Shown: piece by piece, positions 8,533 to 17,825 of the stretch
Numbering within the stretch: position 1 is the first letter of the stretch
Layout of the letters: every line of letters starts with the position of its first letter
Source of the DNA: Lentihominibacter faecis
GTDB taxonomy: Bacteria; Bacillota; Clostridia; Peptostreptococcales; Anaerovoracaceae
Direction: 5' to 3'
DNA length: 38,911 nucleotides
Assembly (NCBI RefSeq): GCF_014306095.1
Contig: NZ_JACRWC010000103.1
Coordinates: forward strand, 1 to 38,911
The notes under the pieces: generated by a model
The model's database searches: none
Seen by the model: only the letters and a program-made list of their open reading frames with translations
What the model was told of the DNA's origin: nothing
Position numbers and translations under genes: made by a program

Positions 8533-9693
8533 TTATATGGTCTTCTCAACCAGTTTTCTCACGTCTTCTCTTCCCCTCATATCCTCTTCCAGTATTGTTT
8601 CAAGATCCAGGTTTCTCTTCGTCTGATGGGCCTCCATCATCTGTATCAGGAAATTCTGGATGTCGATAAAACGGATCTTTCCGTGGAGGAACAGATCCAC
8701 TAAAACTTCATTGGCACCGTTGAGCACCACGGGACAGCTTCCGCCCTCTCTGCATGCTTCGTAAGCCAGATCTATCGTTTTGAATACACTGCGGTCCGCC
8801 GGATAAAAAGACATGCCTTCTTTAAGGGAGAATAGATCCAGCGGCTGCGTCACATCTGAAAGATCCATCCGCTCAGGATAAGAAAAGGCATAGGCGATCG
8901 GGATCCGCATATCCGGGTTTCCCATCTGTCCGATAACCGAGGAGTCCATGTATTCCACTGCGGAATGAAGGATACTCTGCGGATGAACCACCACCTGGAT
9001 CTTTTCCAGCGGCACATCGAACAGCCATCTGGCCTCGATGACTTCCAGACCTTTATTCATCATGGTAGCAGAATCTATGGTGATCTTGCTCCCCATAGAC
9101 CAGTTAGGATGGTTTAATGCCTGCTCCAGGCTCACCTGCTCCAGCTGCTCAAGACTGTATCCTCTAAACGGCCCTCCGGATGCTGTCAGCAGGATCCTGC
9201 GTATCTCGTTATCCTGATTTCCCTGCAGACTCTGGAAAATAGCACTGTGCTCACTGTCTACCGGCAGCATGGCAACACCGTGCTTTTTCACAGCATCCAT
9301 AACAAGCTGCCCTCCGGCAACCAGAGTTTCTTTGTTTGCAAAGGCAATGTCCTTGCCGCTTTCGATCGCGGCCATAGTTGGCTCAAGCCCTTTCATACCC
9401 ATGAGCGAATTAAGCACCATATCGCAGCTTTCCATGGACGCAATAGTCTTTAGCCCTTCGGCGCCCCAGAAAACCTCCAGATCCTTATACTTATCAGCAA
9501 GCTCCTTTGCATCCGTCTCGTCCCTTACCGCGACAGCCTCCGGCGAAAACTCCTCGATCTGTCTGCAAAGCAAAGGAAGGCTCTTCGCACAGGAAAGAGC
9601 CGTCACCTTAAATTTATCTTGATTGTGTGCGATCACATCCAGCGCCTGCGTTCCGATAGAACCGGTGCTTCCGAGAATCGAAATCTTTTTCAT
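8533..9693 (-). CDS. dxr: 1-deoxy-D-xylulose 5-phosphate reductoisomerase
   Basis: About 386 residues. It converts DXP to methylerythritol 4-phosphate with NADPH, the committing MEP-pathway step. Seen: N-terminal NADPH loop ILGSTGSIGTQ, the substrate segment LPVDSEHSAIFQ, NHPNWSMGSKITIDSATMMN, and a C-terminal helical domain. Three starts are close together (TTG 9702, ATG 9699, ATG 9693); I prefer 9693 because AGAGG lies nine bases upstream and the protein then begins MKKISILGS, as in homologues. Twelve bases separate its end from rseP. Confidence 0.96.
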   Translation of the reverse strand: MKKISILGSTGSIGTQALDVIAHNQDKFKVTALSCAKSLPLLCRQIEEFSPEAVAVRDETDAKELADKYKDLEVFWGAEGLKTIASMESCDMVLNSLMGMKGLEPTMAAIESGKDIAFANKETLVAGGQLVMDAVKKHGVAMLPVDSEHSAIFQSLQGNQDNEIRRILLTASGGPFRGYSLEQLEQVSLEQALNHPNWSMGSKITIDSATMMNKGLEVIEARWLFDVPLEKIQVVVHPQSILHSAVEYMDSSVIGQMGNPDMRIPIAYAFSYPERMDLSDVTQPLDLFSLKEGMSFYPADRSVFKTIDLAYEACREGGSCPVVLNGANEVLVDLFLHGKIRFIDIQNFLIQMMEAHQTKRNLDLETILEEDMRGREDVRKLVEKTI

Positions 9694-9705
9694 ATCCATC
9701 AACCT

Positions 9706-10497
9706 CTATGGCATGTAGCCGATGACCAGTACAATATAATAATATACCATCGGGCCTGTAAATAATACACTGTCGAATCTGTCCAGAATCCCGCCATGGC
9801 CCGGGATCAGATGGCCATAGTCCTTGATTCCCATCTTTCTCTTGAAGATAGACGCGGTCAGATCACCGAACTGTGAAACGATTCCGCCCAGCACACCGAT
9901 CACCAGACAGTGGATCAGCAGATCAGGCAGGAAGAACCAGCCGAAAAGTCCGCTTAAAATCACACTGCCCAGCACACCGCCGACAGAACCTTCTATGGTT
10001 TTCTTCGGGCTGATATGCGGACAAAGTTTATGTTTTCCCAGCAGATATCCGGAAAAATATGCCATGATATCCGTTCCAAACGCCGTTATCACTATGAGCC
10101 ACAGCATCAGTCCGTAAGGACCGGCCTGATCCACCAGCGTCACATGGAATGAGAAAAACACCACATAAAAAATACCTGTGATGGTCGCCATGGCATCTTC
10201 CAGCTTCCGATGTTCGATGTTGAACAGGTACAACATGCTCACCAGCACAACGCCAAAGAACCACAGCATATACCACTCTGATTTTTCTCCAAATATATTG
10301 ATGATATACAGTGCTGCCGCTGCTGCTACCGCGATCCCGTAATTCGGTTTTACTCCCATCGCATGGAATCCGTTGTAAAACTCCCGGACGCCCATGATCC
10401 CGATGAGAAAACATGCAGCGGTCAGTACGTAACCGCCAAAATACAGGATAGCCAGAAGCGGTATCATTACAAGTCCTGAAATAACTCTTGTTTTCAT
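9706..10497 (-). CDS. cdsA: Phosphatidate cytidylyltransferase (CDP-diglyceride synthase)
   Basis: 263 residues, an integral membrane enzyme that makes CDP-diacylglycerol from phosphatidic acid and CTP for phospholipid synthesis. Seen: several hydrophobic helices and the C-terminal family signature, KRKMGIKDYGHLIPGHGG followed by ILDRFDS. The ATG is only three bases past the uppS stop, with its GGAGG inside the uppS end, so the two are likely translated together. Confidence 0.96.
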   Translation of the reverse strand: MKTRVISGLVMIPLLAILYFGGYVLTAACFLIGIMGVREFYNGFHAMGVKPNYGIAVAAAAALYIINIFGEKSEWYMLWFFGVVLVSMLYLFNIEHRKLEDAMATITGIFYVVFFSFHVTLVDQAGPYGLMLWLIVITAFGTDIMAYFSGYLLGKHKLCPHISPKKTIEGSVGGVLGSVILSGLFGWFFLPDLLIHCLVIGVLGGIVSQFGDLTASIFKRKMGIKDYGHLIPGHGGILDRFDSVLFTGPMVYYYIVLVIGYMP

Positions 10498-10500
10498 CCT

Positions 10501-11223
10501 TTATCTTCCTCCAAAACGTCTGTCTCTGCTCTGATATTCTTCGATTGCTTTCTCATATTCCTCCGGAGTAAAATCCGGCCAGAGGGCATCGGCAAACACC
10601 AGCTCACTGTATGCGCTCTGCCACAGCAGGAAATTCGAAAGCCGTTCCTCTCCGCTGGTGCGGATGATCAGCTCCGGATCCGGGGAATCTGCATGAGAAC
10701 TTCCCGTGAACAGTTCTGCACCGATCATGTCTTCTGTGATCTCCTCCGGCTGCAAAGCGCCTTGTGCTACTTTCTCTGCCAGTGTCTGAACGCTGCGACG
10801 GATCTCGTCTCTGCCGCCGTAATTCAATGCAATGTTGAACTGCAACCCTGTATTGTTCTTCGTTTCCTCCAGTGTCTTTTCCAGACTCTTTACCGCATCT
10901 TTCGGCAGTGTGGAGTAGTCTCCCAGCACCTGCACCTTGACGTTGTTTTCGATCAACCCCTTCAGATCGCTGTTCACATAAGTCACCAGCAGCTTGAAGA
11001 TCCCTGACACTTCTGCCAGAGAACGCTTCCAGTTTTCTGTGGAAAAGGCATAGACCGTCAGATATCTGATTCCCAGTTTATCTGAATGATCTACGATTTT
11101 TTTCATAGCCTTCATGCCGGCATTATGTCCTGCCAGTCGCGGAAGACCTCGGTTTTTAGCCCATCTGCCGTTGCCGTCCATGATAATGGCAACATGTCTG
11201 GGCATTCTCTCTTGATCGAGCAT
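10501..11223 (-). CDS. uppS: Undecaprenyl diphosphate synthase (cis-prenyltransferase)
   Basis: 240 residues. It condenses FPP with eight IPP units to undecaprenyl-PP, the lipid carrier for cell-wall synthesis. Seen: HVAIIMDGNGRWAKNRG with the catalytic Asp16, YLTVYAFSTENWKR, and the C-terminal block PDPELIIRTSGEERLSNFL. It takes isoprenoid units from the pathway encoded by dxr and ispG in the same operon. GAGGA precedes the ATG by about eight bases. A small hairpin lies in the 63-base gap to frr. Confidence 0.97.
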   Translation of the reverse strand: MLDQERMPRHVAIIMDGNGRWAKNRGLPRLAGHNAGMKAMKKIVDHSDKLGIRYLTVYAFSTENWKRSLAEVSGIFKLLVTYVNSDLKGLIENNVKVQVLGDYSTLPKDAVKSLEKTLEETKNNTGLQFNIALNYGGRDEIRRSVQTLAEKVAQGALQPEEITEDMIGAELFTGSSHADSPDPELIIRTSGEERLSNFLLWQSAYSELVFADALWPDFTPEEYEKAIEEYQSRDRRFGGR

Positions 11224-11248
11224 AGTATATCCTCACTCATACACGCAT

Positions 11249-11267
11249 GCCGCTGACAAGCAGCGGC
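11249..11267 (-). other. Hairpin between frr and uppS
   Basis: A perfect 7-bp stem, GCCGCTG/CAGCGGC, with a five-base loop in the frr-uppS gap. It has no T-tract, so it is not a standard terminator. It may protect or process the operon mRNA, or simply be a fold in an otherwise featureless spacer. Confidence 0.45.
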
Positions 11268-11286
11268 AACCTTCGATTTTCTAAAT

Positions 11287-11844
11287 TTATACTTCCAGGA
11301 TTTCCTGTTCCTTTTCTTCTACGATCTTATCGATATCTTTTATGGTCTTATCGATCAGCTTCTGGATATCATCCAGCGTACCCTTAGCGTCATCCTCTGT
11401 GAAGTCACCCGCTTTTTCCATTTTCTTGACCTTGTCATTAGCGTCTCTTCTCAGGTTTCTGACAGCGACTTTAGTATCTTCGCCCATCTTCTTTACGACC
11501 TTGGTGAGTTCCTTTCTTCTCTCTTCCGTTACCTGCGGGATCTGCAGACGGATCACTTTCCCGTCGTTTACCGGATTGATCCCGATGTTAGCTGCATTGA
11601 TCGCATGTTCGATTTCCGGGATGCTCTTCGGATCGAACGGTGAGATCATGAGAGTCCGCGGATCCGGAACCGAAATATTGGAAAGTGCTTTCAGCGGTGT
11701 CGGTGATCCGTAATAGTCAACTGTCACCTTGTCTACCAGTGCTGCATTGGCACGTCCGGCTCTTACTGTTCCCAGCTCTTCCCTTAATACGTTTAAGCTT
11801 TTTTCTGTTTTTTCTTTCAGTATGTTAATATCAAAACCACTCAT
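11287..11844 (-). CDS. frr: Ribosome recycling factor
   Basis: 185 residues, the standard length. It works with EF-G to split post-termination ribosomes in the cytosol. Seen: LREELGTVRAGRANAALVDK near the N-terminus, SPFDPKSIPEIEHAI in the middle, and a long charged helical C-terminus (EERRKELTKVVKKMGED). GGAGGT sits seven bases before the ATG. It lies between pyrH and uppS, the conserved bacterial order. Confidence 0.98.
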   Translation of the reverse strand: MSGFDINILKEKTEKSLNVLREELGTVRAGRANAALVDKVTVDYYGSPTPLKALSNISVPDPRTLMISPFDPKSIPEIEHAINAANIGINPVNDGKVIRLQIPQVTEERRKELTKVVKKMGEDTKVAVRNLRRDANDKVKKMEKAGDFTEDDAKGTLDDIQKLIDKTIKDIDKIVEEKEQEILEV

Positions 11845-11860
11845 TTTCCTACCTCCAGGA

Positions 11861-12565
11861 TTATCTTACGATCGTACCGATTTTTTCGCCGCATACGGCT
11901 TTCATTACATTACCTTCTTCAGCCAGTGCAAATACGTGGATCGCAATGTCATTGTCTCTGCACAGAGATGCTGCTGTAGAATCCATCACCTTCAGATCCC
12001 GCTCCAGGACTTCCTTGTGAGTCAGGGATTCATAGCGTACTGCGTTCGGATTGGTTTCCGGATCATCAGAATATACCGCATCCACTTTTTTGGCCAGTAA
12101 AATCACTTCTGCGTCGATCTCAGCTGCACGCAGAGCCGCTGTCGTATCTGTAGAGAAGAACGGATTGCCGGTTCCTGCTCCGAAAATGACGACTTTACCA
12201 TGATCCAGATGGCTGATCGCCTTTCTTCTTACATACGGTTCTGCCACCTCACGCATTTCGATAGCGGTCTGCACTCTTGTCGGAAGGCCTTCTGCCTCAA
12301 ATGCATCCTGCAGTGCCATAGCATTCATCACCGTTGCCAGCATTCCCATGTAGTCTGCTGTTGCACGATCCATGCTCTTGCTGGTTCTTCCTCTCCAGAA
12401 GTTTCCGCCACCGACTACAACGGCGACCTGCACTCCCATTTCTGAGATTTCCTTTACCTGCAGAGCGACCTTCTTCAGCATCTCTTCATTGATGCCGAAA
12501 TGATCTTCCCCAGCCAGGGCTTCTCCGCTTATCTTCAAAAGTACGCGCTTATATTTTGCCTCCAT
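11861..12565 (-). CDS. pyrH: UMP kinase
   Basis: 234 residues of the amino-acid-kinase fold. It phosphorylates UMP to UDP and is normally inhibited by UTP. Seen: [23 protein letters not shown], and [22 protein letters not shown] (quoted here in part: [13 protein letters not shown]). It is the first gene of the eight-gene operon in this window; rpsB and tsf, often just upstream, are absent, and a divergent mgtC-like gene is there instead. An extended -10 box (12613-12605, minus strand) lies about 45 bases upstream, and AAGGAG precedes the ATG. Confidence 0.98.
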   Translation of the reverse strand: MEAKYKRVLLKISGEALAGEDHFGINEEMLKKVALQVKEISEMGVQVAVVVGGGNFWRGRTSKSMDRATADYMGMLATVMNAMALQDAFEAEGLPTRVQTAIEMREVAEPYVRRKAISHLDHGKVVIFGAGTGNPFFSTDTTAALRAAEIDAEVILLAKKVDAVYSDDPETNPNAVRYESLTHKEVLERDLKVMDSTAASLCRDNDIAIHVFALAEEGNVMKAVCGEKIGTIVR

Positions 12566-12604
12566 AACAAAACTCCTTTATCTACTTTTCAATTCTTGGC
12601 ATTT

Positions 12605-12613
12605 ATTATAACA
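12605..12613 (-). promoter_or_regulatory. Extended -10 promoter element for the pyrH-polC operon
   Basis: TGTTATAAT reads on the minus strand, a perfect TATAAT with the TGn extension, about 40 bases before the pyrH ATG. There is no good -35 box, which extended -10 promoters tolerate. It faces away from the plus-strand element at 12629-12637. Confidence 0.6.
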
Positions 12614-12628
12614 CAAGATACTCGCATA

Positions 12629-12637
12629 TGCTATAAT
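12629..12637 (+). promoter_or_regulatory. Extended -10 promoter element for the mgtC-like gene
   Basis: TGCTATAAT on the plus strand, a perfect TATAAT with TGn, 39 bases before the ATG of the MgtC/SapB gene. It is divergent from, and within 20 bases of, the pyrH promoter element, so the two promoters may interfere. Confidence 0.6.
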
Positions 12638-12676
12638 GAAGACGAAATTAGTATGTATCTGAACGGAGGCTTTCTT

Positions 12677-13366
12677 ATGTATCATTTGCCGGATTTTCTT
12701 TATGAGATCAACCTTTTATCCGTTTCCCTGCGGCTGACCCTTGCCCTGCTCTTCGGGGGCATCATCGGTCTGGAACGAGGATCCAACCGGCATCCGGCCG
12801 GATTCCGGACCCATATCCTCGTCTGCGTAGGCGCTGCACTGGCCATGATGACCAACCAGTTTATCCTGCAGCAGTTCGATACAGGCGATCCCGCCCGTCT
12901 GGGCGCACAGGTCATCACCGGAGTCGGTTTTCTTGGTGTGGGTACGATATTAGTGACCGGACGTCATAAAATCAAGGGGCTGACCACAGCAGCCGGGCTT
13001 TGGGCTTCTGCCTGCCTGGGTCTTGCCATCGGAATCGGGTTTTATTCCGGCGCTCTCGTGGCTGCTCTGATCATCTTCATCAGTCTGACCATGCTGCCGC
13101 GCATGGAAAATTATTTCTACCAGAGATCCCGTGTACTGGAGGTGTATCTGGAAGCCGAAAGCCTGGAGCATTACAAAGAAGTCACACACTATATCAAATC
13201 CCTTGGAGCAGCTTTCATGGAATCTCATATCATCCAGACCTCACCGGTGACAAACGGTTCCATCGCCATCAATCTTTCCGTGATGCTTCCTAAAGAAATA
13301 AGCCGCCAGGAAGCCCTGGCGGCTATCGAGTCCATGGATGGAATTTTCCTTGTCGAGGAGATCTGA
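12677..13366 (+). CDS. MgtC/SapB family membrane protein
   Basis: 229 residues. Seen: four to five hydrophobic helices in residues 1-145 with the family signature GGIIGLERGSNRHPAGFRTH (about 28-47), RLGAQVITGVGFLGVGTI, and KGLTTAAGLWASACLG; then a soluble C-terminal ACT-like domain (about 150-229). Members are linked to Mg2+ limitation, acid tolerance or F-ATPase modulation, but the exact role varies. I chose the ATG at 12677 because GGAGG lies seven bases upstream; longer frames starting at 12500 lack this. The gene stands alone, convergent with hisIE and only seven bases from it. A 9-bp perfect hairpin (13302-13323) lies inside its 3' coding end. Confidence 0.9.
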   Translation: MYHLPDFLYEINLLSVSLRLTLALLFGGIIGLERGSNRHPAGFRTHILVCVGAALAMMTNQFILQQFDTGDPARLGAQVITGVGFLGVGTILVTGRHKIKGLTTAAGLWASACLGLAIGIGFYSGALVAALIIFISLTMLPRMENYFYQRSRVLEVYLEAESLEHYKEVTHYIKSLGAAFMESHIIQTSPVTNGSIAINLSVMLPKEISRQEALAAIESMDGIFLVEEI

Positions 13367-13373
13367 TTCGGAT

Positions 13374-14018
13374 CTATTTCATCCGTTCCTGCTTGATCTT
13401 GTGGTCGATCACATGGCGCTTGGCCAGTTCTGCTGTCACATCCTGCAGCGTGATCCCCTGCTCCACCATCATCACCATCAGATGGTATGCCAGATCGGCC
13501 ACTTCATAAATCGTTTCTTCCTTGTCATTCTTTGCTCCGGCAATGATGACTTCGGTGGATTCTTCTCCTACTTTTTTCAGGATCTTATCCATTCCCTTTT
13601 CAAAGAGATATGTCGTATAACTTCCTTCTTTTGGCTGAGTCTTTCTTCCTTCGATCATCTCATACAGGCCTTTATAAGAAAACGGCGTCTCTTCCGGATT
13701 GACATATTCCATATTGTGAAAACAGCTCTCTGCTCCCGTATGACATGCCGGACCATTCTTTATGACCTCGATTACCAGCGCATCGTTATCGCAGTCGGAA
13801 ACAATGCTGACTACTTTTTGTTTATTGCCGCTTGTTTCTCCCTTTCTCCAAAGTTCCTGCCGGCTTCTGCTGTAGAAACAGGTATATCCTTCCTTCACGG
13901 TGATTTCCAGAGATTCACGGTTCATATATGCCACCGTTAAAACTTCCTTCGTAAAATAATCCTGTACCACTGCAGGCACTAATCCTTTTTCATCAAATCT
14001 TATTTTTTCAAAATCCAT
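13374..14018 (-). CDS. hisIE: Bifunctional phosphoribosyl-AMP cyclohydrolase / phosphoribosyl-ATP pyrophosphatase
   Basis: 214 residues, catalysing steps 2 and 3 of histidine synthesis. Seen: HisI domain (about 1-110) with [26 protein letters not shown], the zinc-ligand segment [11 protein letters not shown] and CHTGAESCF; HisE domain (about 125-214) with [17 protein letters not shown] and [14 protein letters not shown]. It is the last gene of the his operon, 17 bases after hisF, and converges on the mgtC-like gene. Confidence 0.97.
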   Translation of the reverse strand: MDFEKIRFDEKGLVPAVVQDYFTKEVLTVAYMNRESLEITVKEGYTCFYSRSRQELWRKGETSGNKQKVVSIVSDCDNDALVIEVIKNGPACHTGAESCFHNMEYVNPEETPFSYKGLYEMIEGRKTQPKEGSYTTYLFEKGMDKILKKVGEESTEVIIAGAKNDKEETIYEVADLAYHLMVMMVEQGITLQDVTAELAKRHVIDHKIKQERMK

Positions 14019-14035
14019 TGCCTTGCCTCCTGCTT

Positions 14036-14791
14036 CTAAAGACGTACTTCCACGCCCTGATCCCTGAGATATTTCTTCAGATCTTCGATCCTGATCTCTT
14101 TATAGTGAAAAATGCTGGCAGCCAGCCCTGCATCTATCCCTTCATGAGAAAACAGCTCCGAAAAATCTTCCATCTTACCGGCACCTCCTGATGCGATGAT
14201 CGGCACATTGACACGAGCCGCGATAGCATCTAAAAGTTCCAGGTCAAAACCACCCTTGACTCCATCAGTATCGATGCTGTTTACTACCAGCTCTCCCGCA
14301 CCGCTGTTAACGCCGTCGACTGCCCACTGAAGCGCATCGATCCCCGTGTTTTCCCGGCCACCTTTGGCAAACAGACGGAACACGCCGTCGACTCTCTTGA
14401 TATCCATGCTCAGCACCACGCACTGATCGCCGTATTTCTTTGCAGCCTGTCCGATGATATCCGGATTGCGGATGGCACCGCTGTTGACGCTGACTTTATC
14501 TGCACCACATTTCAGTACCCGGTCAAAGTCTTCTAAGGTATTGATCCCGCCTCCTACCGTCAGCGGGATAAAAATCTCCGAGGCCACCTTTCGCAGGATA
14601 TCCGTAAACAGACCCCGTTCCTCAACACTGGCTGTGATGTCGTAGAACACCAGCTCATCAGCACCTTCCCGATTGTAGAACTTCGCCATTTCCACAGGAT
14701 CCGACACATCCTGGATCCCTTCAAAATTCTTTCCTTTTACTACTCGTCCGTTCCTCACATCAAGGCACGGAATGATACGTTTTGTAATCAT
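14036..14791 (-). CDS. hisF: Imidazole glycerol phosphate synthase, cyclase subunit
   Basis: 251 residues, a TIM barrel. With HisH it converts PRFAR and ammonia to imidazole glycerol phosphate and AICAR. Seen: [20 protein letters not shown], the early catalytic Asp in [19 protein letters not shown], and [15 protein letters not shown] with the second catalytic Asp. It lies between hisA and hisIE in the same orientation. Confidence 0.98.
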   Translation of the reverse strand: MITKRIIPCLDVRNGRVVKGKNFEGIQDVSDPVEMAKFYNREGADELVFYDITASVEERGLFTDILRKVASEIFIPLTVGGGINTLEDFDRVLKCGADKVSVNSGAIRNPDIIGQAAKKYGDQCVVLSMDIKRVDGVFRLFAKGGRENTGIDALQWAVDGVNSGAGELVVNSIDTDGVKGGFDLELLDAIAARVNVPIIASGGAGKMEDFSELFSHEGIDAGLAASIFHYKEIRIEDLKKYLRDQGVEVRL

Positions 14792-14827
14792 GATCTACCT
14801 TCCTAACGAACTAACTTATCCATCCGG

Positions 14828-15538
14828 CTAACGAGCCAGCTCCACAGCACGCGAAAGATCAAGCGCTCCGCTGTAAACAGCCTTGCCTAAGATCGCCGCC
14901 GCAACAATATCTTTAAGTTCCGTGATTTCCCGCTCAAAACTGATCCCGCCGGACGCAGTCACTTCCAGTCCTTCGATCTGCTGCAGCTTCCGGTAAGCAT
15001 CCATATTCGTACCTTCCAGACCGCCGTCCCGTGAGATATCCGTATAGATCACAGTCTTCACACCCATATCTCTCAGGTCCCTGCAGAAGGAGAAGCTTTC
15101 CTGAGCGGTGATCTCTTTCCAGCCGTTGATAGCCACATAACCGTCTCTGGCATCCACGCCGACCGCTATCTTTTCTCCATATTTCCCAACCATTTCTTTT
15201 AAGAATTCCGGTTCCTTGACAGCGATGGTGCCCAGGATCACACGACCTACGCCAAGATCCAGATACTGACAGATCCGTTTTTCGTCGCGAATGCCGCCAC
15301 CGACTTCCACGAACAGATCCACTTCTTCCACGATACGCCGGATCGTTTCAAAATTCACCAGCTGCCCGTCCTTTGCACCATCCAGATCCACAAGATGCAG
15401 ATAAGATGCGCCTTTCTCCTTGAAGCTGCGGGCCACATCCACAGGATCCTCGCTATATACCGTCATCTGGTCGTAATCGCCCTGATACAGACGAACGGCC
15501 TTGCCGTCTCTCAGATCGATCGCAGGAAAAATCTTCAT
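14828..15538 (-). CDS. hisA: ProFAR isomerase (phosphoribosylformimino-AICAR-P isomerase)
   Basis: 236 residues, a TIM barrel homologous to HisF. It performs the Amadori rearrangement of ProFAR to PRFAR. Seen: FPAIDLRDGKAVRLYQGDY with the catalytic Asp, FVEVGGGIRDEKRI, and IYTDISRDGGLEGTN with the second Asp. It starts six bases after hisH, and its GGAGGT lies within the hisH end. Confidence 0.98.
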   Translation of the reverse strand: MKIFPAIDLRDGKAVRLYQGDYDQMTVYSEDPVDVARSFKEKGASYLHLVDLDGAKDGQLVNFETIRRIVEEVDLFVEVGGGIRDEKRICQYLDLGVGRVILGTIAVKEPEFLKEMVGKYGEKIAVGVDARDGYVAINGWKEITAQESFSFCRDLRDMGVKTVIYTDISRDGGLEGTNMDAYRKLQQIEGLEVTASGGISFEREITELKDIVAAAILGKAVYSGALDLSRAVELAR

Positions 15539-15544
15539 AATAAT

Positions 15545-16165
15545 CTATACCTCCATAAATGCTTTCAGCATCTTCAAACCGGCTTCACCGCTCTTTTCCG
15601 GGTGAAACTGAGTCCCATACACCTTGCCGCTGCGCACCGCACCCGTGATGGTCACGCCATACTCCGATGTCGCTATGGTGCTTTCTTCGCAGTCCGTCCC
15701 ATAAAAGCTATGGACATAGTACACATAGTCTCCCGGCTTATTATAGCGAAACAGAGGCTCATCTTTCTCAAACTGCAGAGAATTCCAGCCGATATGCGGG
15801 ACTTTCAGTCCAGCGATCCCGGCCTTTTTCAGATCTTCATCAATAGATGCGATCTTCCCCTTGATGAGCCCAAGACCCTTGTGCACGCCGTATTCATGAC
15901 TTTCGTCAAACAAAAGCTGCATACCCAGGCAGATCCCCAGAAGCGGCTTGCCGTCTGCCGTCTGCTCTAAAATAGTCTCCACAAGACCCGTCTGATCCAG
16001 CTTCTCCTTAGCATCGGCGAATGCTCCCACGCCCGGCAGTATGATCCTGTCCGCAGCCTCTATCTCTTCTTTTTCACCTGTCACCTTGACGTCCGCCCCC
16101 AGATATTTGAGAGAAGCAGTAAGGGAAAACAGGTTTCCTACTCCGTAATCGATCACAGCAATCAT
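15545..16165 (-). CDS. hisH: Imidazole glycerol phosphate synthase, glutaminase subunit
   Basis: 206 residues, a class I glutamine amidotransferase that feeds ammonia to HisF. Seen: IDYGVGNLFSL at the start, ILPGVGAFADA, nucleophile Cys in LLGICLGMQLLFDES, and the catalytic His/Glu in GTQFHPEKSG. It abuts hisB with no gap. Confidence 0.98.
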   Translation of the reverse strand: MIAVIDYGVGNLFSLTASLKYLGADVKVTGEKEEIEAADRIILPGVGAFADAKEKLDQTGLVETILEQTADGKPLLGICLGMQLLFDESHEYGVHKGLGLIKGKIASIDEDLKKAGIAGLKVPHIGWNSLQFEKDEPLFRYNKPGDYVYYVHSFYGTDCEESTIATSEYGVTITGAVRSGKVYGTQFHPEKSGEAGLKMLKAFMEV

Positions 16166-16753
16166 CTATAACACTCCTTTTGTAGATGGGATCTCGTCCG
16201 CATATTCCTCTTCGATGGCGCACGCCTGACGCAGCGATCTGCCCAGGCTCTTAAAGATCCCCTCAATGATGTGATGGGTGTTTTCTCCTGCCAGCATCCT
16301 GATATGCACTGTCAGTCCCATTTCTCTCGCCAGTGCCAGCACGAACTCTTTCACCAGCTCCGTATCAAAATCTCCAACTTTCTGAGCAGGTATCTCCACA
16401 TCGAAGTTTACGCTGCTTCTGCCTCCTATATCCACTGCCGTCAGGATCAGAGCCTCGTCCATCGGCAGCAGCATGCTCCCATAGCGATAAATGCCCTTTT
16501 TATCACCCAGAGCTTCCCGAAAGGCACGCCCCAGTGCGATCCCGATGTCTTCCACCGTGTGATGGTAGTCCACATCAGTATCGCCCTTACAATCTATGGC
16601 GATATCGAATCTTCCATGGCGAGTGAACAACTCCATCATGTGATTGAAAAAACCGCATCCAGTATCGATTTCATAGGCACCGGTGCCATCCACTTCCAGT
16701 GCCAGTATGATCTGGGTTTCCTTGGTGTCTCGAACGATCTTCTTTCTACGCAT
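16166..16753 (-). CDS. hisB: Imidazoleglycerol-phosphate dehydratase
   Basis: 195 residues, the monofunctional enzyme without the phosphatase domain of enterobacterial HisB. It dehydrates IGP to imidazole acetol phosphate. Seen: GCGFFNHMMELFTRHGRFD, DYHHTVEDIGIALG, and the late ENTHHIIEGIFKSLGRSLRQA, the metal-binding His/Glu motifs. GGAGG lies nine bases upstream of the ATG, inside the hisC end (8-base overlap). Confidence 0.98.
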   Translation of the reverse strand: MRRKKIVRDTKETQIILALEVDGTGAYEIDTGCGFFNHMMELFTRHGRFDIAIDCKGDTDVDYHHTVEDIGIALGRAFREALGDKKGIYRYGSMLLPMDEALILTAVDIGGRSSVNFDVEIPAQKVGDFDTELVKEFVLALAREMGLTVHIRMLAGENTHHIIEGIFKSLGRSLRQACAIEEEYADEIPSTKGVL

Positions 16754-17825
16754 CCTGTCGTTCCTCCTCTAATATTTCCTTCGTAGCCTCCACCAGCGCA
16801 TCCATAGCCTCCGGCGTCCCAATGGTGATCCGTACATACTCACAGATTTTAGGATCCTTGAAATGGCGCACGATGATCTGACGTTCTCTCAATTTTTCAA
16901 AATATGTCTGCCCTGCCATATCCGGGTGAGTTGCAAAGACAAAGTTGGCTTTCGACGGGAGCACGGTAAATCCCAGTGCCTCCATCTGTGCCACGAAGGT
17001 CTCTCGTGTCTTTATGATCCACGTTCTCGTATCGTTAAAGTACTCCACATCTTTCAGTGCTTCTGTTCCCGCCAGGATAGACAGGCGATTGAGATTATAC
17101 GGGTTGAAACTGAACTTGATCCGATTGAGATCTTCGATGATCTCCTTATTGGAAATGGCAAGCCCTACACGTGCTCCCGCAAGACTTCTCGACTTGGAAA
17201 GAGTCTGCACCACAAGCAAATTATCGTACTTGTCCAGCAGCGACACAGCACTCTCTGCGCCGAAATCCACATACGCTTCGTCGATCACCACCAGCTGCTC
17301 CGGATTGTGCTGTAAGATCTCTTCAATGTCAGCAAGAGCCAGGGCGATCCCTGTCGGAGCATTGGGGTTGGTGATTATGATCGTCCCGTCTACGCCGTAA
17401 TAATCCGACGGATCGATGGAAAAATCCTCTTTCAAAGGAACTTTCACGGCTTCTGCTCCGAACACGCTGCAGTATACCGGATAGAAGCTGTAGCTGATCT
17501 CCGGGAAATAGAACCTTCCCGATTTCTGCTGAAATGCCATGAACAGGAAAGCAAGCACCTCGTCGGAGCCATTTCCCGCCATGACCATATCACGACCCAC
17601 GCCATAGAATCCTGCAGCGGCTTCTATCAGCGGTGCTGCTTCCGGATCTGAGTAAAGTCGCAGCTTTTCGATTTCTTCATTGTTGATCGCCAGCATCACC
17701 TCCGGCGCCGGATCGTATGGATTCTCGTTGGTATTCAGCTTGATCAGCTTCTTCATATTCTTCGGCTGTTCTCCCGGCGTATATGGCTCCAGGTCTTCAT
17801 ATTTATTGCTTAAAAATCTGCTCAT
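16746..17825 (-). CDS. hisC: Histidinol-phosphate aminotransferase
   Basis: 359 residues, a PLP-dependent class II aminotransferase making histidinol phosphate from imidazole acetol phosphate and glutamate. Seen: KLNTNENPYDPAPEV near the start, IITNPNAPTG, VVIDEAYVDFG, and the Schiff-base Lys in QTLSKSRSLAGARVG. It overlaps hisG by four bases and hisB by eight, so translation is tightly coupled. Confidence 0.97.
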   Translation of the reverse strand: MSRFLSNKYEDLEPYTPGEQPKNMKKLIKLNTNENPYDPAPEVMLAINNEEIEKLRLYSDPEAAPLIEAAAGFYGVGRDMVMAGNGSDEVLAFLFMAFQQKSGRFYFPEISYSFYPVYCSVFGAEAVKVPLKEDFSIDPSDYYGVDGTIIITNPNAPTGIALALADIEEILQHNPEQLVVIDEAYVDFGAESAVSLLDKYDNLLVVQTLSKSRSLAGARVGLAISNKEIIEDLNRIKFSFNPYNLNRLSILAGTEALKDVEYFNDTRTWIIKTRETFVAQMEALGFTVLPSKANFVFATHPDMAGQTYFEKLRERQIIVRHFKDPKICEYVRITIGTPEAMDALVEATKEILEEERQDA

